A stretch of DNA of 64,000 nucleotides, taken from positions 1,984,001-2,048,000 of the forward strand of contig NZ_CP024996.1 of the NCBI RefSeq assembly GCF_003719195.1, written 5' to 3'. This DNA is from Herbaspirillum rubrisubalbicans (GTDB taxonomy: Bacteria > Pseudomonadota > Gammaproteobacteria > Burkholderiales > Burkholderiaceae_D). The position numbers and the translations under genes were made by a program. Under the pieces are notes generated by a model that saw only the letters and a list, made by a program, of their open reading frames with translations, made no database searches and was not told the DNA's origin. Below, piece after piece: positions 26,013 to 37,946 of this stretch; position 1 is the stretch's first letter; every line of letters starts with the position of its first letter.

Positions 26013-27866
26013 ATGCAACAGTCCCAACGCGTGCTCGACGTCAGTCACCTCAACGTGCGCTTTGCCACTTCCGAGCGCACCGTCGATGCGGTGCGCGACC
26101 TGTCCTTCCACGTCGATCAGGGCGAGACCCTGGCCATCGTCGGCGAATCCGGTTCGGGCAAGTCGGTGTCGTCGCTGGCCATCATGCGCCTGATCGAACA
26201 CGGCGGTGGCAAGATCGCCAGCGGCAGCCTGCAGTTCCGCCGCCGCAGCGGCCAGACCCTGGACCTGGCACAGGCCGACAACGCCACCATGCGCAGCATC
26301 CGCGGCGCCGAGATCGCCATGATCTTCCAGGAGCCGATGACCTCGCTCAACCCGGTCTTCACGGTCGGCGAGCAGATCGCCGAATCGATCCGCCTGCACC
26401 AGGGCATGAGCCGTGCCGCCGCCCAGGCCGAGGCGCTGCGCATGTTGGAGATGGTGCGCATTCCCGAAGCCAAGCGGGTGCTGGGCCGCCATCCGCACCA
26501 GTTGTCGGGCGGGATGCGCCAGCGCGTGATGATCGCCATGGCCTTGTCCTGCAAGCCGTCACTGCTCATTGCCGATGAACCGACTACCGCCCTGGATGTG
26601 ACCATCCAGGCGCAGATCCTGCAATTGATCCGTTCGCTGCAAGAAGAGATGCAGATGGGCGTGATCTTCATCACCCACGACATGGGCGTGGTGGCCGAAG
26701 TGGCCGACCGTGTGGTGGTGATGTGCCGTGGCGAGAAGGTGGAAGAAAATGATGTCCAGCCCCTCTTTGCCGCCCCGGCCCATCCCTATACCCAATCGCT
26801 GCTGGCCGCCGTGCCGCGCCTGGGTTCCATGCGCGGCACCGACAAGCCGCTGCGCTTTGGCCTGGCGCCCCAGGCCGAGGCGCGGCCTGAACTGATCGCC
26901 AGCGAATTGCAGGCGCAGGCGGAAATCGCCGCGCAGCGCCAGCCCATCCTCAAGGTACGCGAGCTGACCACGCGCTTCGACGTCAAGAGCGGCATCTTCG
27001 GTCGCGTCAAGCAGCGCGTTCATGCAGTGGAAAAGGTCAGCTTCGATCTCTACTCCGGCGAGACCCTGGCCATCGTCGGCGAATCCGGTTGCGGCAAATC
27101 CACCACCGGTCGCTCGTTGCTGCGCTTAGTCGACATCGCCGGTGGCCGGGTCGAATTCGGCGGGCGCGATCTGGCGCAATTGCCGCGTTCGGAGCTGCGC
27201 CAGTTGCGGCGCGATATCCAGTTCATCTTCCAGGATCCGTTCGCCTCGCTGGACCCGCGCATGACGGTCGGTTATTCCATCATGGAACCGATGCTGGTGC
27301 ATGGCATGAAAGAGGGTGCGCAGCAACGTGTCGATGCGTTGCTCACGCGCGTGGGGTTGACGCCCGAGCACGGCCAGCGCTATCCGCATGAATTTTCCGG
27401 TGGTCAGCGTCAGCGCATCTGCATCGCCCGCGCTCTGGCGCTGAACCCCAAGATCGTCATCGCCGATGAATCAGTGTCGGCGCTGGATGTGTCGATCCAG
27501 GCCCAGATCGTCAACCTGATGTTGGACCTGCAGGCCGAGCTGGGGATTTCCTTCATCTTCATCTCGCACGACATGGCGGTGGTGGAGCGCATCAGTCATC
27601 GGGTGGCGGTGATGTACTTGGGCCAGATCGTGGAGATCGGCCCGCGCCGGGCCATCTTCGAGAACCCGCAGCATCCCTATACGCGCAAGCTGATGGCGGC
27701 CGTGCCGGTGGCCGATCCGACCTTGCGCCAGCCGGGCAAGAAATTGTTGACCGATGAAATTCCCAGCCCGATCCGGCTGGTGGGTGATGAGCCCAAAGTG
27801 GAACCCTTGAAGGAAGTGGCGCCTGGGCATTTCGTGGCCCAGCACCGTATTGCCGGCGCGTTCTGA
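26013..27866 (+). CDS. gsiA: Double ATP-binding subunit of peptide/glutathione ABC importer (GsiA-like)
   Basis: Protein of 617 aa with two fused OppD/OppF-type ATPases. Domain 1: [28 protein letters not shown]. Domain 2: [28 protein letters not shown] (Glu-Ser instead of Glu-Pro, common in this family). It energises the permeases encoded downstream. Start at 26013 with GGAGAG upstream; 25 bp after iaaA. In E. coli GsiA drives glutathione uptake; here the substrate may be another small peptide. Confidence 0.92.
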   Translation: MQQSQRVLDVSHLNVRFATSERTVDAVRDLSFHVDQGETLAIVGESGSGKSVSSLAIMRLIEHGGGKIASGSLQFRRRSGQTLDLAQADNATMRSIRGAEIAMIFQEPMTSLNPVFTVGEQIAESIRLHQGMSRAAAQAEALRMLEMVRIPEAKRVLGRHPHQLSGGMRQRVMIAMALSCKPSLLIADEPTTALDVTIQAQILQLIRSLQEEMQMGVIFITHDMGVVAEVADRVVVMCRGEKVEENDVQPLFAAPAHPYTQSLLAAVPRLGSMRGTDKPLRFGLAPQAEARPELIASELQAQAEIAAQRQPILKVRELTTRFDVKSGIFGRVKQRVHAVEKVSFDLYSGETLAIVGESGCGKSTTGRSLLRLVDIAGGRVEFGGRDLAQLPRSELRQLRRDIQFIFQDPFASLDPRMTVGYSIMEPMLVHGMKEGAQQRVDALLTRVGLTPEHGQRYPHEFSGGQRQRICIARALALNPKIVIADESVSALDVSIQAQIVNLMLDLQAELGISFIFISHDMAVVERISHRVAVMYLGQIVEIGPRRAIFENPQHPYTRKLMAAVPVADPTLRQPGKKLLTDEIPSPIRLVGDEPKVEPLKEVAPGHFVAQHRIAGAF

Positions 27867-27960
27867 GCGGCGGCCTGTGTTCATGTTCCAAAACAGCAGT
27901 CAGCGCAGTAAAACCCAACTACGTCGTACCAACCTCGCTTTACTGATCAGGAGAAACCAC

Positions 27961-29532
27961 ATGTCTATCACAGCAACTACAAAAGGACTGTCGACTGCCA
28001 AATGGCTGGCCGTTGCCGCCCTGGGTACCACTTTACAGTTTGCCGCAGCCCATGCATTTGCGGCCAAGTCCGTGACGCTGGCGGTGTATTCGACCTTCAC
28101 CACCATGGATCCGTATGACGCCAACGACACGCTGTCGCTGTCCATGGCCAAGTCCTTCTATCAAGGCTTGTTCGGTTTCGACAAGGACATGAAGCTGATT
28201 CCGGTGCTGGCCGAAGGCTATCTGGTCAGCAAGGATGGCCTGGAATACACCATCCGCTTAAAGCAAGGCGTGAAGTTCCAAGATGGCACCGACTTCAAGG
28301 CCGATGCCGTCAAGGCCGTCTTTGACCGTGTGACCAACCCGGACAACAAGTTGAAGCGCTACAACCTCTTCAACCGTATCGCCAAGACCGAAGTCCTCAA
28401 CGACTACACCGTCAAGATCGTCTTGAAGGAACCGTTCTCGGCCTTCATCAACGTGCTGGCCCACCCCTCGGCCGTGATGATTTCGCCCGCGGCTCTGAAG
28501 CAATACGGCAACAAGGACATCGCCTTCCACCCGGTCGGTACCGGCCCCTTCAAGTTCGTGGAGTGGAAGCAGACCGATTACGTCAAGGTCGAGAAATTCG
28601 ATGGCTACTGGAAGAAGGGCTATCCCAAGGTCGATGAAATCATCTGGAAGCCGGTGGTCGACAACAACGCCCGCTCGGCCATGATGCAGACTGGCGAGGC
28701 ACAGTTCACCTATCCGCTGCCCTACGAACAGGCCGACCTGTTGAAGAGCAAGCCCAACCTGGACGTGATTTCGGCACCCTCGATCATCCAGCGCTACATG
28801 TCGATGAATACCAAGCAGAAGCCGTTCGACAATCCCAAGGTGCGCGAAGCCATCAACTACGCCATCAACAAGCAGGCACTGGTGAAGGTGGCCTTCAACG
28901 GCTATGCCACCCCGATGGATGGCGTGGTGCCGCAAGGCGTGGATTACGCTTTCAAGACCGGCCCCTGGCCGTATGACCCGAAGAAGGCCAAGGCCCTGTT
29001 GGCCGAAGCCGGTTATCCGAACGGATTCGAAACCGAACTGTGGTCGGCCTACACCCACAGCACCGCGGTGAAGATCATCCAGTTCCTGCAGCAGCAACTG
29101 GCGCAGGTCGGCATCAAGGCCAAGATCCAGGCCCTGGAAGCCGGCCAGCGCGTGGAACGCGTGGAAAGCTGGCAAGACCCGGCCACCGCCCCGGTGCGCC
29201 TGCTCTACATCGGCTGGTCCTCCTCCACCGGTGAAGCCGACTGGGCTCTGCGTCCGCTGCTGGCCTCGGAATCCTTCCCGCCGCGTCTGTACAACACCGC
29301 CTACTACAAGAACGACAAGGTCGATGCCGATATCGCCAAGGCCCTGACCGTGACCGATCGCAAGGACAAGGAAGCGCTGTACAAGGATGCCCAGCAGGAA
29401 GTCTGGAAGGATGCCCCATGGGCCTTCCTGGTCACCGAAAAGCTGCTCTATGCCCGCAACAAGAACCTCAAGGGTGTCTACGTGATGCCTGACCAGGCCA
29501 TCGAGTTCGAGAACATCGAGCTGACCAAGTAA
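27961..29532 (+). CDS. gsiB: Periplasmic peptide/glutathione-binding protein (GsiB-like)
   Basis: Family 5 solute-binding protein of 523 aa. A signal peptide (about residues 1-35, cleaved near AHAFAAKS) is followed by [28 protein letters not shown], the [15 protein letters not shown] motif and [13 protein letters not shown], all typical of dipeptide/glutathione-binding proteins. Start at 27961, with CAGGAGAAACC before it, 94 bp after gsiA. It delivers substrate to GsiCD. Two hairpins lie behind the stop. Confidence 0.92.
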   Translation: MSITATTKGLSTAKWLAVAALGTTLQFAAAHAFAAKSVTLAVYSTFTTMDPYDANDTLSLSMAKSFYQGLFGFDKDMKLIPVLAEGYLVSKDGLEYTIRLKQGVKFQDGTDFKADAVKAVFDRVTNPDNKLKRYNLFNRIAKTEVLNDYTVKIVLKEPFSAFINVLAHPSAVMISPAALKQYGNKDIAFHPVGTGPFKFVEWKQTDYVKVEKFDGYWKKGYPKVDEIIWKPVVDNNARSAMMQTGEAQFTYPLPYEQADLLKSKPNLDVISAPSIIQRYMSMNTKQKPFDNPKVREAINYAINKQALVKVAFNGYATPMDGVVPQGVDYAFKTGPWPYDPKKAKALLAEAGYPNGFETELWSAYTHSTAVKIIQFLQQQLAQVGIKAKIQALEAGQRVERVESWQDPATAPVRLLYIGWSSSTGEADWALRPLLASESFPPRLYNTAYYKNDKVDADIAKALTVTDRKDKEALYKDAQQEVWKDAPWAFLVTEKLLYARNKNLKGVYVMPDQAIEFENIELTK

Positions 29533-29546
29533 GCCGGTCGACCCCG

Positions 29547-29609
29547 GCCGGCGACGTGGCAGGAGCGCGTCGCCGGCAGCATTCTTTCGATGGGCGGTAA
29601 CGCCCGTCG
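29547..29609 (+). promoter_or_regulatory. Two intercistronic hairpins between gsiB and gsiC
   Basis: Hairpin 1: GCCGGCGACG (29547-29556) / CGTCGCCGGC (29568-29577). Hairpin 2: CGATGGGCG (29588-29596) / CGCCCGTCG (29601-29609) with one G-T pair and loop GTAA. No T-run follows, so full termination is unlikely. Such structures after binding-protein genes often protect the upstream message and lower downstream expression. Confidence 0.55.
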
Positions 29610-29663
29610 CGGCAACAAGCAAGGGTGCCTGGCACTCAGGCGAGGCCTTCTTCAGAGAGCATC

Positions 29664-30584
29664 ATGTTTTCCTTTGTCATCAAACGCCTGTTAGGCCTGA
29701 TTCCCACGCTGCTGCTGGTGGCGGTACTGGTTTTCCTGTTCGTGCACCTGCTGCCGGGTGATCCGGCGCGGCTGGCGGCCGGTCCCGAAGCCGACGACAA
29801 GACGGTCGCGCTGGTGCGCGCCGACCTCGGCCTGGACAAGCCCCTGCCCGAGCAATTCGTGAATTTCTTCGTCAAGGCCGCCCAGGGCGACTTTGGCAAA
29901 TCCATCCGCAGCAAGCGCCCGGTTTCCGAAGAGATCGCCGCGCGCTTCTGGCCGACCCTGTGGCTGACCATCGTGGCCATGATCTGGGCCGTGATCTTCG
30001 GTCTGGTCATCGGCATTTCCTCAGCGGTGTGGCGCAACAAGTGGCCGGATCGCCTGGGCATGACGCTGGCGGTCTCCGGCATTTCCTTCCCGGCCTTTTC
30101 GCTGGGCATCCTGCTGGTGCAGATCTTCTCGGTCCAGTTGGGCTGGCTGCCCACCGTGGGCGACGATACCTGGCGTCACTACATCCTGCCTTCGATCACG
30201 CTGGGCGCCGCCGTGGCGGCGGTGATGGCGCGCTTTACGCGTTCGTCCTTCATCGAGATCCTGCAGGAAGACTTCGTGCGCACCGCACGCGCCAAGGGCT
30301 TGACCGAGACCGTGGTGGTCATCAAGCACTGCCTGCGCAATGCCTTGATTCCGGTGGTGACCATGATGGGGTTGCAGTTCGGCTTTCTGCTGGGCGGCTC
30401 CATCCTGGTCGAGGTGGTGTTCAACTGGCCGGGCATGGGGCGCCTCTTGGTGGATGCCGTCGAGATGCGTGACTACCCCATCATCCAGGCCGAGATCCTG
30501 CTGTTCTCGCTGGAATTCATTTTCATCAACCTGGTGGTGGACGTGCTCTATGCCGTGATCAACCCCAGCATTCGTTTCAAGTGA
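29664..30584 (+). CDS. gsiC: Peptide/glutathione ABC importer permease (GsiC-like)
   Basis: Inner-membrane permease of 306 aa with the DppB/OppB layout: N-terminal segment [36 protein letters not shown], a periplasmic loop and five further helices. The EAA-like loop that contacts the ATPase ([24 protein letters not shown]) is intact. Start at 29664 preceded by AGAGAGC. It pairs with GsiD encoded 8 bp downstream. Confidence 0.92.
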   Translation: MFSFVIKRLLGLIPTLLLVAVLVFLFVHLLPGDPARLAAGPEADDKTVALVRADLGLDKPLPEQFVNFFVKAAQGDFGKSIRSKRPVSEEIAARFWPTLWLTIVAMIWAVIFGLVIGISSAVWRNKWPDRLGMTLAVSGISFPAFSLGILLVQIFSVQLGWLPTVGDDTWRHYILPSITLGAAVAAVMARFTRSSFIEILQEDFVRTARAKGLTETVVVIKHCLRNALIPVVTMMGLQFGFLLGGSILVEVVFNWPGMGRLLVDAVEMRDYPIIQAEILLFSLEFIFINLVVDVLYAVINPSIRFK

Positions 30585-30592
30585 GGGGAATC

Positions 30593-31537
30593 ATGTCGCT
30601 CTCCAATTCGCCTCTGGCAAGCAGTTCCGAAACCGGCGCACCGTTGCCGCCGGCCGATCCCTCCGCCGTGATCGCGGCCGGGCAGAAGATCCGCACGCCC
30701 TGGCGCGAATTCTGGCGCAAGTTCAAGAAGCAGCGCCTGGCGGTCTATGCCGGCGTGTTCATCCTGCTGCTGATCGTCATCGCCATCATCGCGCCCTGGA
30801 TCGTCCCCTTCGATGCCGAGAATTTCTTCGACTACGATGCGCTGAACTCGCCGCCCACCTGGACCCACTGGTTCGGTGTGGATTCGCTGGGCCGCGACAT
30901 CTTCAGTCGTATCCTGATGGGCGCGCGCATCTCGCTGGCCTCGGGTTTCTTCTCGGTGGCCATCGGGGCAGTGATCGGCACCGTCTTCGGCTTGCTGGCC
31001 GGTTACTACGAAGGCTGGTGGGACCGCATCACCATGCGCATCTGTGATGTGCTGTTCGCCTTCCCCGGCATCCTCTTGGCCATCGGCATCGTCGCCATCC
31101 TGGGCGGCGGCATGATCAACGTCATCATCTCGGTCTCGGTGTTCAGCATCCCGGCCTTTGCGCGCCTGGTGCGCGGCAATACGCTGCAACTGAAGAACCT
31201 GACCTACATTGAGGCCACCCGCAGCATCGGTGCCTCCGATGCCACCATCATGTGGAAGCACATCTTCCCCGGCACCATCTCGGCCATCGTGGTGTATTTC
31301 ACCATGCGCATCGGCACTTCCATCATCACCGCGGCGGGTCTGTCCTTCCTCGGCCTGGGTGCGCAATCGCCTACGCCTGAATGGGGCCTGATGTTGAATG
31401 AAGCCCGCGCCGACATGGTCACTTCGCCACACGTGGCGCTGGTGCCCAGCATCGCCATCTTCCTCACCGTGCTGGCCTTCAACTTGCTGGGGGATGGCTT
31501 GCGCGATGCGCTCGATCCCAAGATCGACCAGCGTTGA
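30593..31537 (+). CDS. gsiD: Peptide/glutathione ABC importer permease (GsiD-like)
   Basis: Permease of 314 aa of the DppC/OppC type: a long cytoplasmic N-terminus, helix [25 protein letters not shown], the family [24 protein letters not shown] motif and five more helices; EAA loop [23 protein letters not shown]. Start at 30593 after GAGGGGAA. Its stop shares one base with the next start (TGATG), so the aminopeptidase gene is translationally coupled. Confidence 0.92.
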   Translation: MSLSNSPLASSSETGAPLPPADPSAVIAAGQKIRTPWREFWRKFKKQRLAVYAGVFILLLIVIAIIAPWIVPFDAENFFDYDALNSPPTWTHWFGVDSLGRDIFSRILMGARISLASGFFSVAIGAVIGTVFGLLAGYYEGWWDRITMRICDVLFAFPGILLAIGIVAILGGGMINVIISVSVFSIPAFARLVRGNTLQLKNLTYIEATRSIGASDATIMWKHIFPGTISAIVVYFTMRIGTSIITAAGLSFLGLGAQSPTPEWGLMLNEARADMVTSPHVALVPSIAIFLTVLAFNLLGDGLRDALDPKIDQR

Positions 31538-32598
31538 TGGCGATATCTGTGTCAGTTCCGCATATCGGCCCTCTGCAAGCCGGCCTGCGCAACAGTATCA
31601 CGGACGTGGACGGTGTGCGGGTGGGGCATTGCACCCTGGATGCCGGGCCGGTGCAGACCGGCGTGACCGTGATCGCCCCGCATGGCGGCAATCTCTTCAC
31701 CCATCGCTTGCCGGCGGCGGCGGCGGTCATCAATGGCTTTGGCAAGAGCGCCGGGCTGGTGCAGCTGGAAGAGCTGGGCTTGCTGGAGACGCCCATTGCG
31801 CTATCCAACACCTTTGCCGTGGGCACGCTGTTGAATGCCCAGATCGCCCATACCGTGCGCGCCAACCCGCAATGCGGACGCAGCCTGCCCACCGTCAATG
31901 CGCTGGTGCTGGAATGCAATGACGGCTATCTCAACGACCTGCAGGCCATGGCAGTGCAGGCCGCGCATTTCGAGGCCGCCATGCAGGCCTTGTCGCCGGA
32001 GGTGGCGCAGGGTTCGGTGGGAGCAGGGCGGGGCATGTCCAGCTTCGGCTTGAAGGGCGGCATCGGGACCGCGTCGCGGCTGGCCGTGGTGGGCCAGGCG
32101 GCACAGATCTTCACGGTGGGCGCCTTGGTGCTGTCCAATTTCGGCCGGCTGCCCGAGCTGATCCTGGCCGGCGACCCGCTAGGGGCCAGGCTGGCTGCCG
32201 CCGAGCATGGCGACAGCGCGCCCGAGAAGGGCTCCATCATCATGATCCTGGCCACCGATGCGCCGCTCGATGCGCGCCAGTTGAAGCGCCTGGCTACCCG
32301 CGCCGGCGCCGGTCTGGCACGCACCGGCTCGGTCTATGGTCACGGCAGTGGCGACATCGCCCTGGCGTTCTCCACGGCCCAGCAGATCGAGGTCGAGGCC
32401 GAGTGCGTACAGATGGCGCTGCTGGCTGACCAGGTACTGGACCCCTTGTTCCATGCCGCGGCCGACAGTGTCGAGCAAGCCATCATCCATGCGCTGCTGA
32501 CCGCCGAGACGGTGCGCGGGCGCGATGGCCACGTGCGTGTCGGCCTGCGTGAACGGCTGGCCGATCACCCCGATTTACTTGGAAAAACCTGCATATGA
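31537..32598 (+). CDS. P1-family (DmpA-type) aminopeptidase
   Basis: N-terminal nucleophile hydrolase of 353 aa of peptidase family P1 (DmpA/BapA). Known members release N-terminal L- or D-residues or beta-amino acids. Family marks: RNSITDVDGVRVGHCTL, GLVQLEELGLLETPIALSNT, ECNDGYLND, and the self-cleavage/nucleophile serine in EKGSIIMILATDAPL, with GSGDIALAFST near the end. It is translationally coupled to gsiD and overlaps the D-aminopeptidase gene by four bases, so its substrate is very probably a peptide brought in by the importer. Confidence 0.88.
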   Translation: MAISVSVPHIGPLQAGLRNSITDVDGVRVGHCTLDAGPVQTGVTVIAPHGGNLFTHRLPAAAAVINGFGKSAGLVQLEELGLLETPIALSNTFAVGTLLNAQIAHTVRANPQCGRSLPTVNALVLECNDGYLNDLQAMAVQAAHFEAAMQALSPEVAQGSVGAGRGMSSFGLKGGIGTASRLAVVGQAAQIFTVGALVLSNFGRLPELILAGDPLGARLAAAEHGDSAPEKGSIIMILATDAPLDARQLKRLATRAGAGLARTGSVYGHGSGDIALAFSTAQQIEVEAECVQMALLADQVLDPLFHAAADSVEQAIIHALLTAETVRGRDGHVRVGLRERLADHPDLLGKTCI

Positions 32599-33437
32599 AC
32601 AAACGCGCCAATATTTTGGTCTCCGTCGATATCGAAGGCGTCGCCGGGGTCTTTCATCCCGAGCAGACCCGTGCCGGCAATGGCGAATATGAACGAGCGC
32701 GCCGCATGATGACCGAGGAAGCCAATGCCGTCATCCGTGGCGCTTTGGCTGCCGGCGCCACTGCCATCAAGGTCAACGATGCGCACGGCGGCTATCGCAA
32801 CCTGCTGCCCGACCTGCTGCACCCACAGGCGCGCATGGTGTTGGGCAAGCCGCGCGTGCTGGGCATGATGGGCGGGGTCGAGCACGATATCGATGCAGTC
32901 ATGCTGGTGGGCTACCACTCGCGTGCCCAGGGCCGCGGCATCCTGGCGCATACCAGCAACAGCTTCGCCTTTGCCCGCGTCTGGCTGGGCGGGGTGGAGA
33001 TGGGGGAGGCGGGGCTGTATGGTGCGCTGGCGGCCGAGCATGGCGTGCCGGTGATCTTCGGTAGTGGTGACGATGCCTTCATCGAAGAAAACCAACCCCT
33101 GTTTCCTCATGCCGTATTTGCCGAGACCAAGAAGGCCTATGGCGCCAACAGCGGCGATTCGTTGACGCCCCAGCAGTCCTGCGTGCTGCTGGAGGAACGC
33201 GCACGACAGGCGGTGGCGGCCCTGCTGGCGCAACCGGCGTCGATGCCGGTGCTGCCGCTCACCGGCCCATTGCGCTGCCGCTTGCAGGTGCAGACGGTCG
33301 CCTTGGCCGATCTGTTTATCCAATTGCCGATCCTGGAACGTAGCGATAACGTCACCGTCGAGTTCGACGCCCCCACGGCGGAATATGCGGTGCGGGTGCT
33401 CAACAGTCTTTCGGCCATGTCGGCCATGTTGCGTTGA
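32595..33437 (+). CDS. M55-family D-aminopeptidase (DppA-type)
   Basis: Zinc aminopeptidase of 280 aa of family M55, related to B. subtilis DppA, which removes N-terminal D-Ala. The metal ligands are present: Asp and Glu in SVDIEGVAG, His in NDAHGGYRN, His in GYHSRAQ and Glu in EMGEAGLYG; the catalytic region HTSNSF also matches. ATGA overlap with the P1 peptidase. This DppA is a peptidase and not the E. coli dipeptide-binding protein of the same name. It is the last gene of the operon. Confidence 0.9.
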   Translation: MNKRANILVSVDIEGVAGVFHPEQTRAGNGEYERARRMMTEEANAVIRGALAAGATAIKVNDAHGGYRNLLPDLLHPQARMVLGKPRVLGMMGGVEHDIDAVMLVGYHSRAQGRGILAHTSNSFAFARVWLGGVEMGEAGLYGALAAEHGVPVIFGSGDDAFIEENQPLFPHAVFAETKKAYGANSGDSLTPQQSCVLLEERARQAVAALLAQPASMPVLPLTGPLRCRLQVQTVALADLFIQLPILERSDNVTVEFDAPTAEYAVRVLNSLSAMSAMLR

Positions 33438-33494
33438 CAGTAAGCACTGTCCGATCGCAAAAGAAGAATTTAAGCATCTCGATCTTGCGGATGT

Positions 33495-34388
33495 TCAGTG
33501 CTTCTTGCTTTCGATTAGCTTGACCAGTGCATGGACCGTCAGGTTGACCGGCGTGCTGATGCCATGCGCCTGCCCGCGACGCACGATGAAACCGTTGAGG
33601 TGATCGATCTCGCTGGGTTTGCCGCGCGCCACATCCTGCGCAGTGGAAGAGAATTGGGTGGGCATGGTCTCGATGATCTTGCGGATCGCGACCTCCACGT
33701 CACCGGTCAGCGTCACGCCTTCGGCGGCAGCCACGGCCTTGCATTCGTTGACCAGGTGGTTCATCACTTCCAGCACGCCCACGCCTTCCACCAGCTCGCC
33801 ATAGGGTAGTTGGGTGATAGCCGACAGGGCGTTGTAAGCGCAATTGATGATGAGCTTCAACCACAGCGCGCCGCGCACGTTATCCGAAATCTCGGTGGGT
33901 ACGCCGGCGGCGATCAGCGCATCGGCCGCCTGCTGACTGCGCGCCGACGGTTCGATCACCAGCTCGCCACGACCGTGATGCTTGACGTGGCCGGGGCCGG
34001 CCATCTCGGTGGCCACATACACCACGGCAGCCGCGACCGGTTGCGGGATCACGGTGCGCAGGCGATCGGCATTGTCGGTGCCGTTCTGCAGCGTCAGCAC
34101 CAGGGTGTCGGGCGCCAGGTGCGGGCGTAGTTGCGCGCCGGCCGTTTCGGTGTCGGGCGACTTGACGCAGAACAGCACCAGATCGGCACCGGCCACGATG
34201 GCTGGATCGGTGCTGGCCTGCACGGCGATGGTGTCATCGAAGGTCTTGGCTTCCAGCCGCAAGCCCTTGGTGTTGAAGGCTTGCACGTGCTGGGGACGAC
34301 CTACCAGCACCACATCGTGTCCGGCGCGTGCCAACATCCCGGCGAAATAACAACCTACGGCGCCTGCGCCCATCACGGCAACTTTCAT
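33495..34388 (-). CDS. 2-dehydropantoate 2-reductase family protein
   Basis: NAD(P)-dependent oxidoreductase of 297 aa of the PanE/ApbA family. The Rossmann motif is GAGAVGCYFAGMLARAGHDVVLVGR at the N-terminus, and the C-terminal ketopantoate reductase helical domain contains the usual LWLKLIINCAYNALSAITQ with the catalytic Lys and Asn. Start at 34388 after GGGGAGAG. True PanE makes pantoate for CoA; many bacteria carry several paralogues of unknown substrate. It lies convergent to the D-aminopeptidase gene and upstream of nothing on its strand, so context gives no role. Confidence 0.88.
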   Translation of the reverse strand: MKVAVMGAGAVGCYFAGMLARAGHDVVLVGRPQHVQAFNTKGLRLEAKTFDDTIAVQASTDPAIVAGADLVLFCVKSPDTETAGAQLRPHLAPDTLVLTLQNGTDNADRLRTVIPQPVAAAVVYVATEMAGPGHVKHHGRGELVIEPSARSQQAADALIAAGVPTEISDNVRGALWLKLIINCAYNALSAITQLPYGELVEGVGVLEVMNHLVNECKAVAAAEGVTLTGDVEVAIRKIIETMPTQFSSTAQDVARGKPSEIDHLNGFIVRRGQAHGISTPVNLTVHALVKLIESKKH

Positions 34389-34481
34389 GTGTCTCTCCCC
34401 GCTTGGCAAAGTGAAGTCAGGCGCAAAGCCTAACACAGCGCTGCCATGCTTTCAGCGCTCGGTCAGCATCGGTCAGCCTGT

Positions 34482-35276
34482 TCAGAACGAACGCCGCACC
34501 CGCACCGAGACATAGGCCGGCGGCTTGGTGGTCGCAGTGGCGCGCGCACTGTGCAGGCGATGCAAGGTGATCTGGTTGACCTCGGCATGGCTGCCATCGA
34601 TGTGCTCGCCCATCAGGCGCATCGCGCTCTCGGCGTCGCCGGCGGCGATGCAGTCGAGGATGGCGGCGTGCTCCTCATAGGTCGAGTGCAGGCAATCGCC
34701 ATAGAGAAAATCCAGCCGCCGCACGATGCGGATGCGGTCGGTGAGACGGTCGAAGGTTTCGGCCATCTCCTGGTTGCCGGCCGCGCGCACCAGGGTCTGG
34801 TGGAAGATTTCGTCGAGCTGCGCCGCCTTGGGGCCGTCCGGTTCGCGTGCCTCGGCAGGCAGGCACCAGGTGGCGCGCAAGTCGGCCAGCACCGACTGGT
34901 CACTGCCGCTGGTGCAGAGGCGGCGTACCGCGTGGGTCTCGATGAGCTTGCGCATTTCATAGAGATCGGCAAAGCGCTTGAAGTCGATGGGTACCACCTC
35001 CCAGCCGCCGCGCACGTAGCCCTGCATCAGTCCATCGTTCTGCAGGCGTTGCAGCGCCTGCCGCACTGGCGTGCGCGAGACCTTGAAATACGCCGCGATC
35101 TCGGTCTCGGTGATCTGGTCGCCGGGCAACAGGCGCATGTCGAAGATGTCCTGGCGCAGTTGCGCATAGACGTACTCGGGCAGCGAGCTGTTGCGCACCA
35201 GCGCGTCCTCGCTTTCGATATCGGGAGCGAGCGCGTCAGCGGCGGGGGAGGGGGCGGAGGCGGCCAGGCTTTTCAC
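34482..35276 (-). CDS. GntR-family regulator (FCD domain)
   Basis: Regulator of 264 aa of the FadR subfamily. The winged helix (LPEYVYAQLRQDIFDMRLLPGDQITETEIAAYFKVSRTPVRQALQRLQNDGL) is followed by an all-helical FCD domain binding small carboxylates. I prefer the GTG start at 35276, 13 bp after the GGT-like stop; an ATG at 35312 would overlap that gene. It is the last gene of the minus-strand peptide-transport operon and probably controls it. Confidence 0.82.
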   Translation of the reverse strand: MKSLAASAPSPAADALAPDIESEDALVRNSSLPEYVYAQLRQDIFDMRLLPGDQITETEIAAYFKVSRTPVRQALQRLQNDGLMQGYVRGGWEVVPIDFKRFADLYEMRKLIETHAVRRLCTSGSDQSVLADLRATWCLPAEAREPDGPKAAQLDEIFHQTLVRAAGNQEMAETFDRLTDRIRIVRRLDFLYGDCLHSTYEEHAAILDCIAAGDAESAMRLMGEHIDGSHAEVNQITLHRLHSARATATTKPPAYVSVRVRRSF

Positions 35277-35289
35277 GATGGGCGCTTTC

Positions 35290-36909
<1,620 letters not shown>

Positions 36910-36955
36910 GGCGGTCTCTCGTTCTTGGTTCAGGGGCGTATTTTATCGGGTCGGT

Positions 36956-37936
36956 TTATCGGGTCGGGCGCGGTGCCAACTCCGGGCGGCTCAGGTGGCA
37001 AGCCACCGTATGGGTAGGACTGATCTTGATGGCAGGCGGCGCCTCGGTCTTGCAGATCTCCATGCAGGACGGGCAGCGCGGATGGAAGTGGCAGCCCGGG
37101 GGCGGGGCGGCCGGATTGGGGATGCTTCCCTGCAGCACGATGCGTGCGCGTGCTTGGCGCGGATGTTCACGTGGGATGGCCGAGAGCAGCGCCTGCGTGT
37201 AGGGATGGCGCGGGTTTGTGTACACCTCTTCACATGTGCCCAATTCCACCATGCGCCCGAGGTACATCACGCCAATGTGGTCGCTGACGTGGCGGATCAC
37301 GGCCAGGTCGTGCGAGACGAACAGGTAGGTCAGCCCCAGCTCCTGCTGCAGCTCGCGCAACAGGTTCAGGATCTGGGCCTGGATCGACACGTCCAGCGCC
37401 GACACGGCTTCATCGGCCACCACCAGCTTGGGGCGCGTGATGATGGCGCGCGCGATGCCTACGCGCTGGCGCTGGCCGCCGGAGAATTCATGCGGATGAC
37501 GTGCCGCATAGGCCGGGTTGAGTCCGACCATCTCCAAGGCCTCGGCCACCTTGCGCTTGCGGGCGGCGCGCTCGTGCAGCTTGTGCACGATCAGCGGCTC
37601 TTCCAGCACTTCGCCGATAGTCATGCGCGGGTTCAGCGAGGCATACGGATCCTGGAACACCATCTGCATGTGACGGCGCATGGCACGCAACTGGTCTTCG
37701 GGCAACAAGGTCAGTTCCCGGCCCATGAAACGCACGCTGCCAGCGCTGGGTTCGATCAGGCGCAGTACGCTGCGCCCGGTGGTGGACTTGCCGCAGCCGG
37801 ATTCGCCCACCAGGCCCAGGGTCTGGCCTTGGGCAAGGCTGAAGGAGACATCGTCAACGGCCTTGACGGTGCTGCTGCCGGAGGCGAAATATTTTTTCAG
37901 TCCGTGGACTTCGAGCAGGGGAGGGAGTGGGGTCAT
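36956..37936 (-). CDS. Peptide ABC importer ATPase, DppF/OppF-type
   Basis: ATPase of 326 aa with [16 protein letters not shown] and LVVADEAVSALD, and the C-terminal oligopeptide-type extension with a Cys-rich end (CHFHPRCPSCMEIC). Start at 37936 after AAGG, 10 bp behind the DppD-like stop. It pairs with the DppD-like ATPase to drive the permeases encoded upstream. Confidence 0.92.
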   Translation of the reverse strand: MTPLPPLLEVHGLKKYFASGSSTVKAVDDVSFSLAQGQTLGLVGESGCGKSTTGRSVLRLIEPSAGSVRFMGRELTLLPEDQLRAMRRHMQMVFQDPYASLNPRMTIGEVLEEPLIVHKLHERAARKRKVAEALEMVGLNPAYAARHPHEFSGGQRQRVGIARAIITRPKLVVADEAVSALDVSIQAQILNLLRELQQELGLTYLFVSHDLAVIRHVSDHIGVMYLGRMVELGTCEEVYTNPRHPYTQALLSAIPREHPRQARARIVLQGSIPNPAAPPPGCHFHPRCPSCMEICKTEAPPAIKISPTHTVACHLSRPELAPRPTR

Positions 37937-37946
37937 GGCCTTGCCT

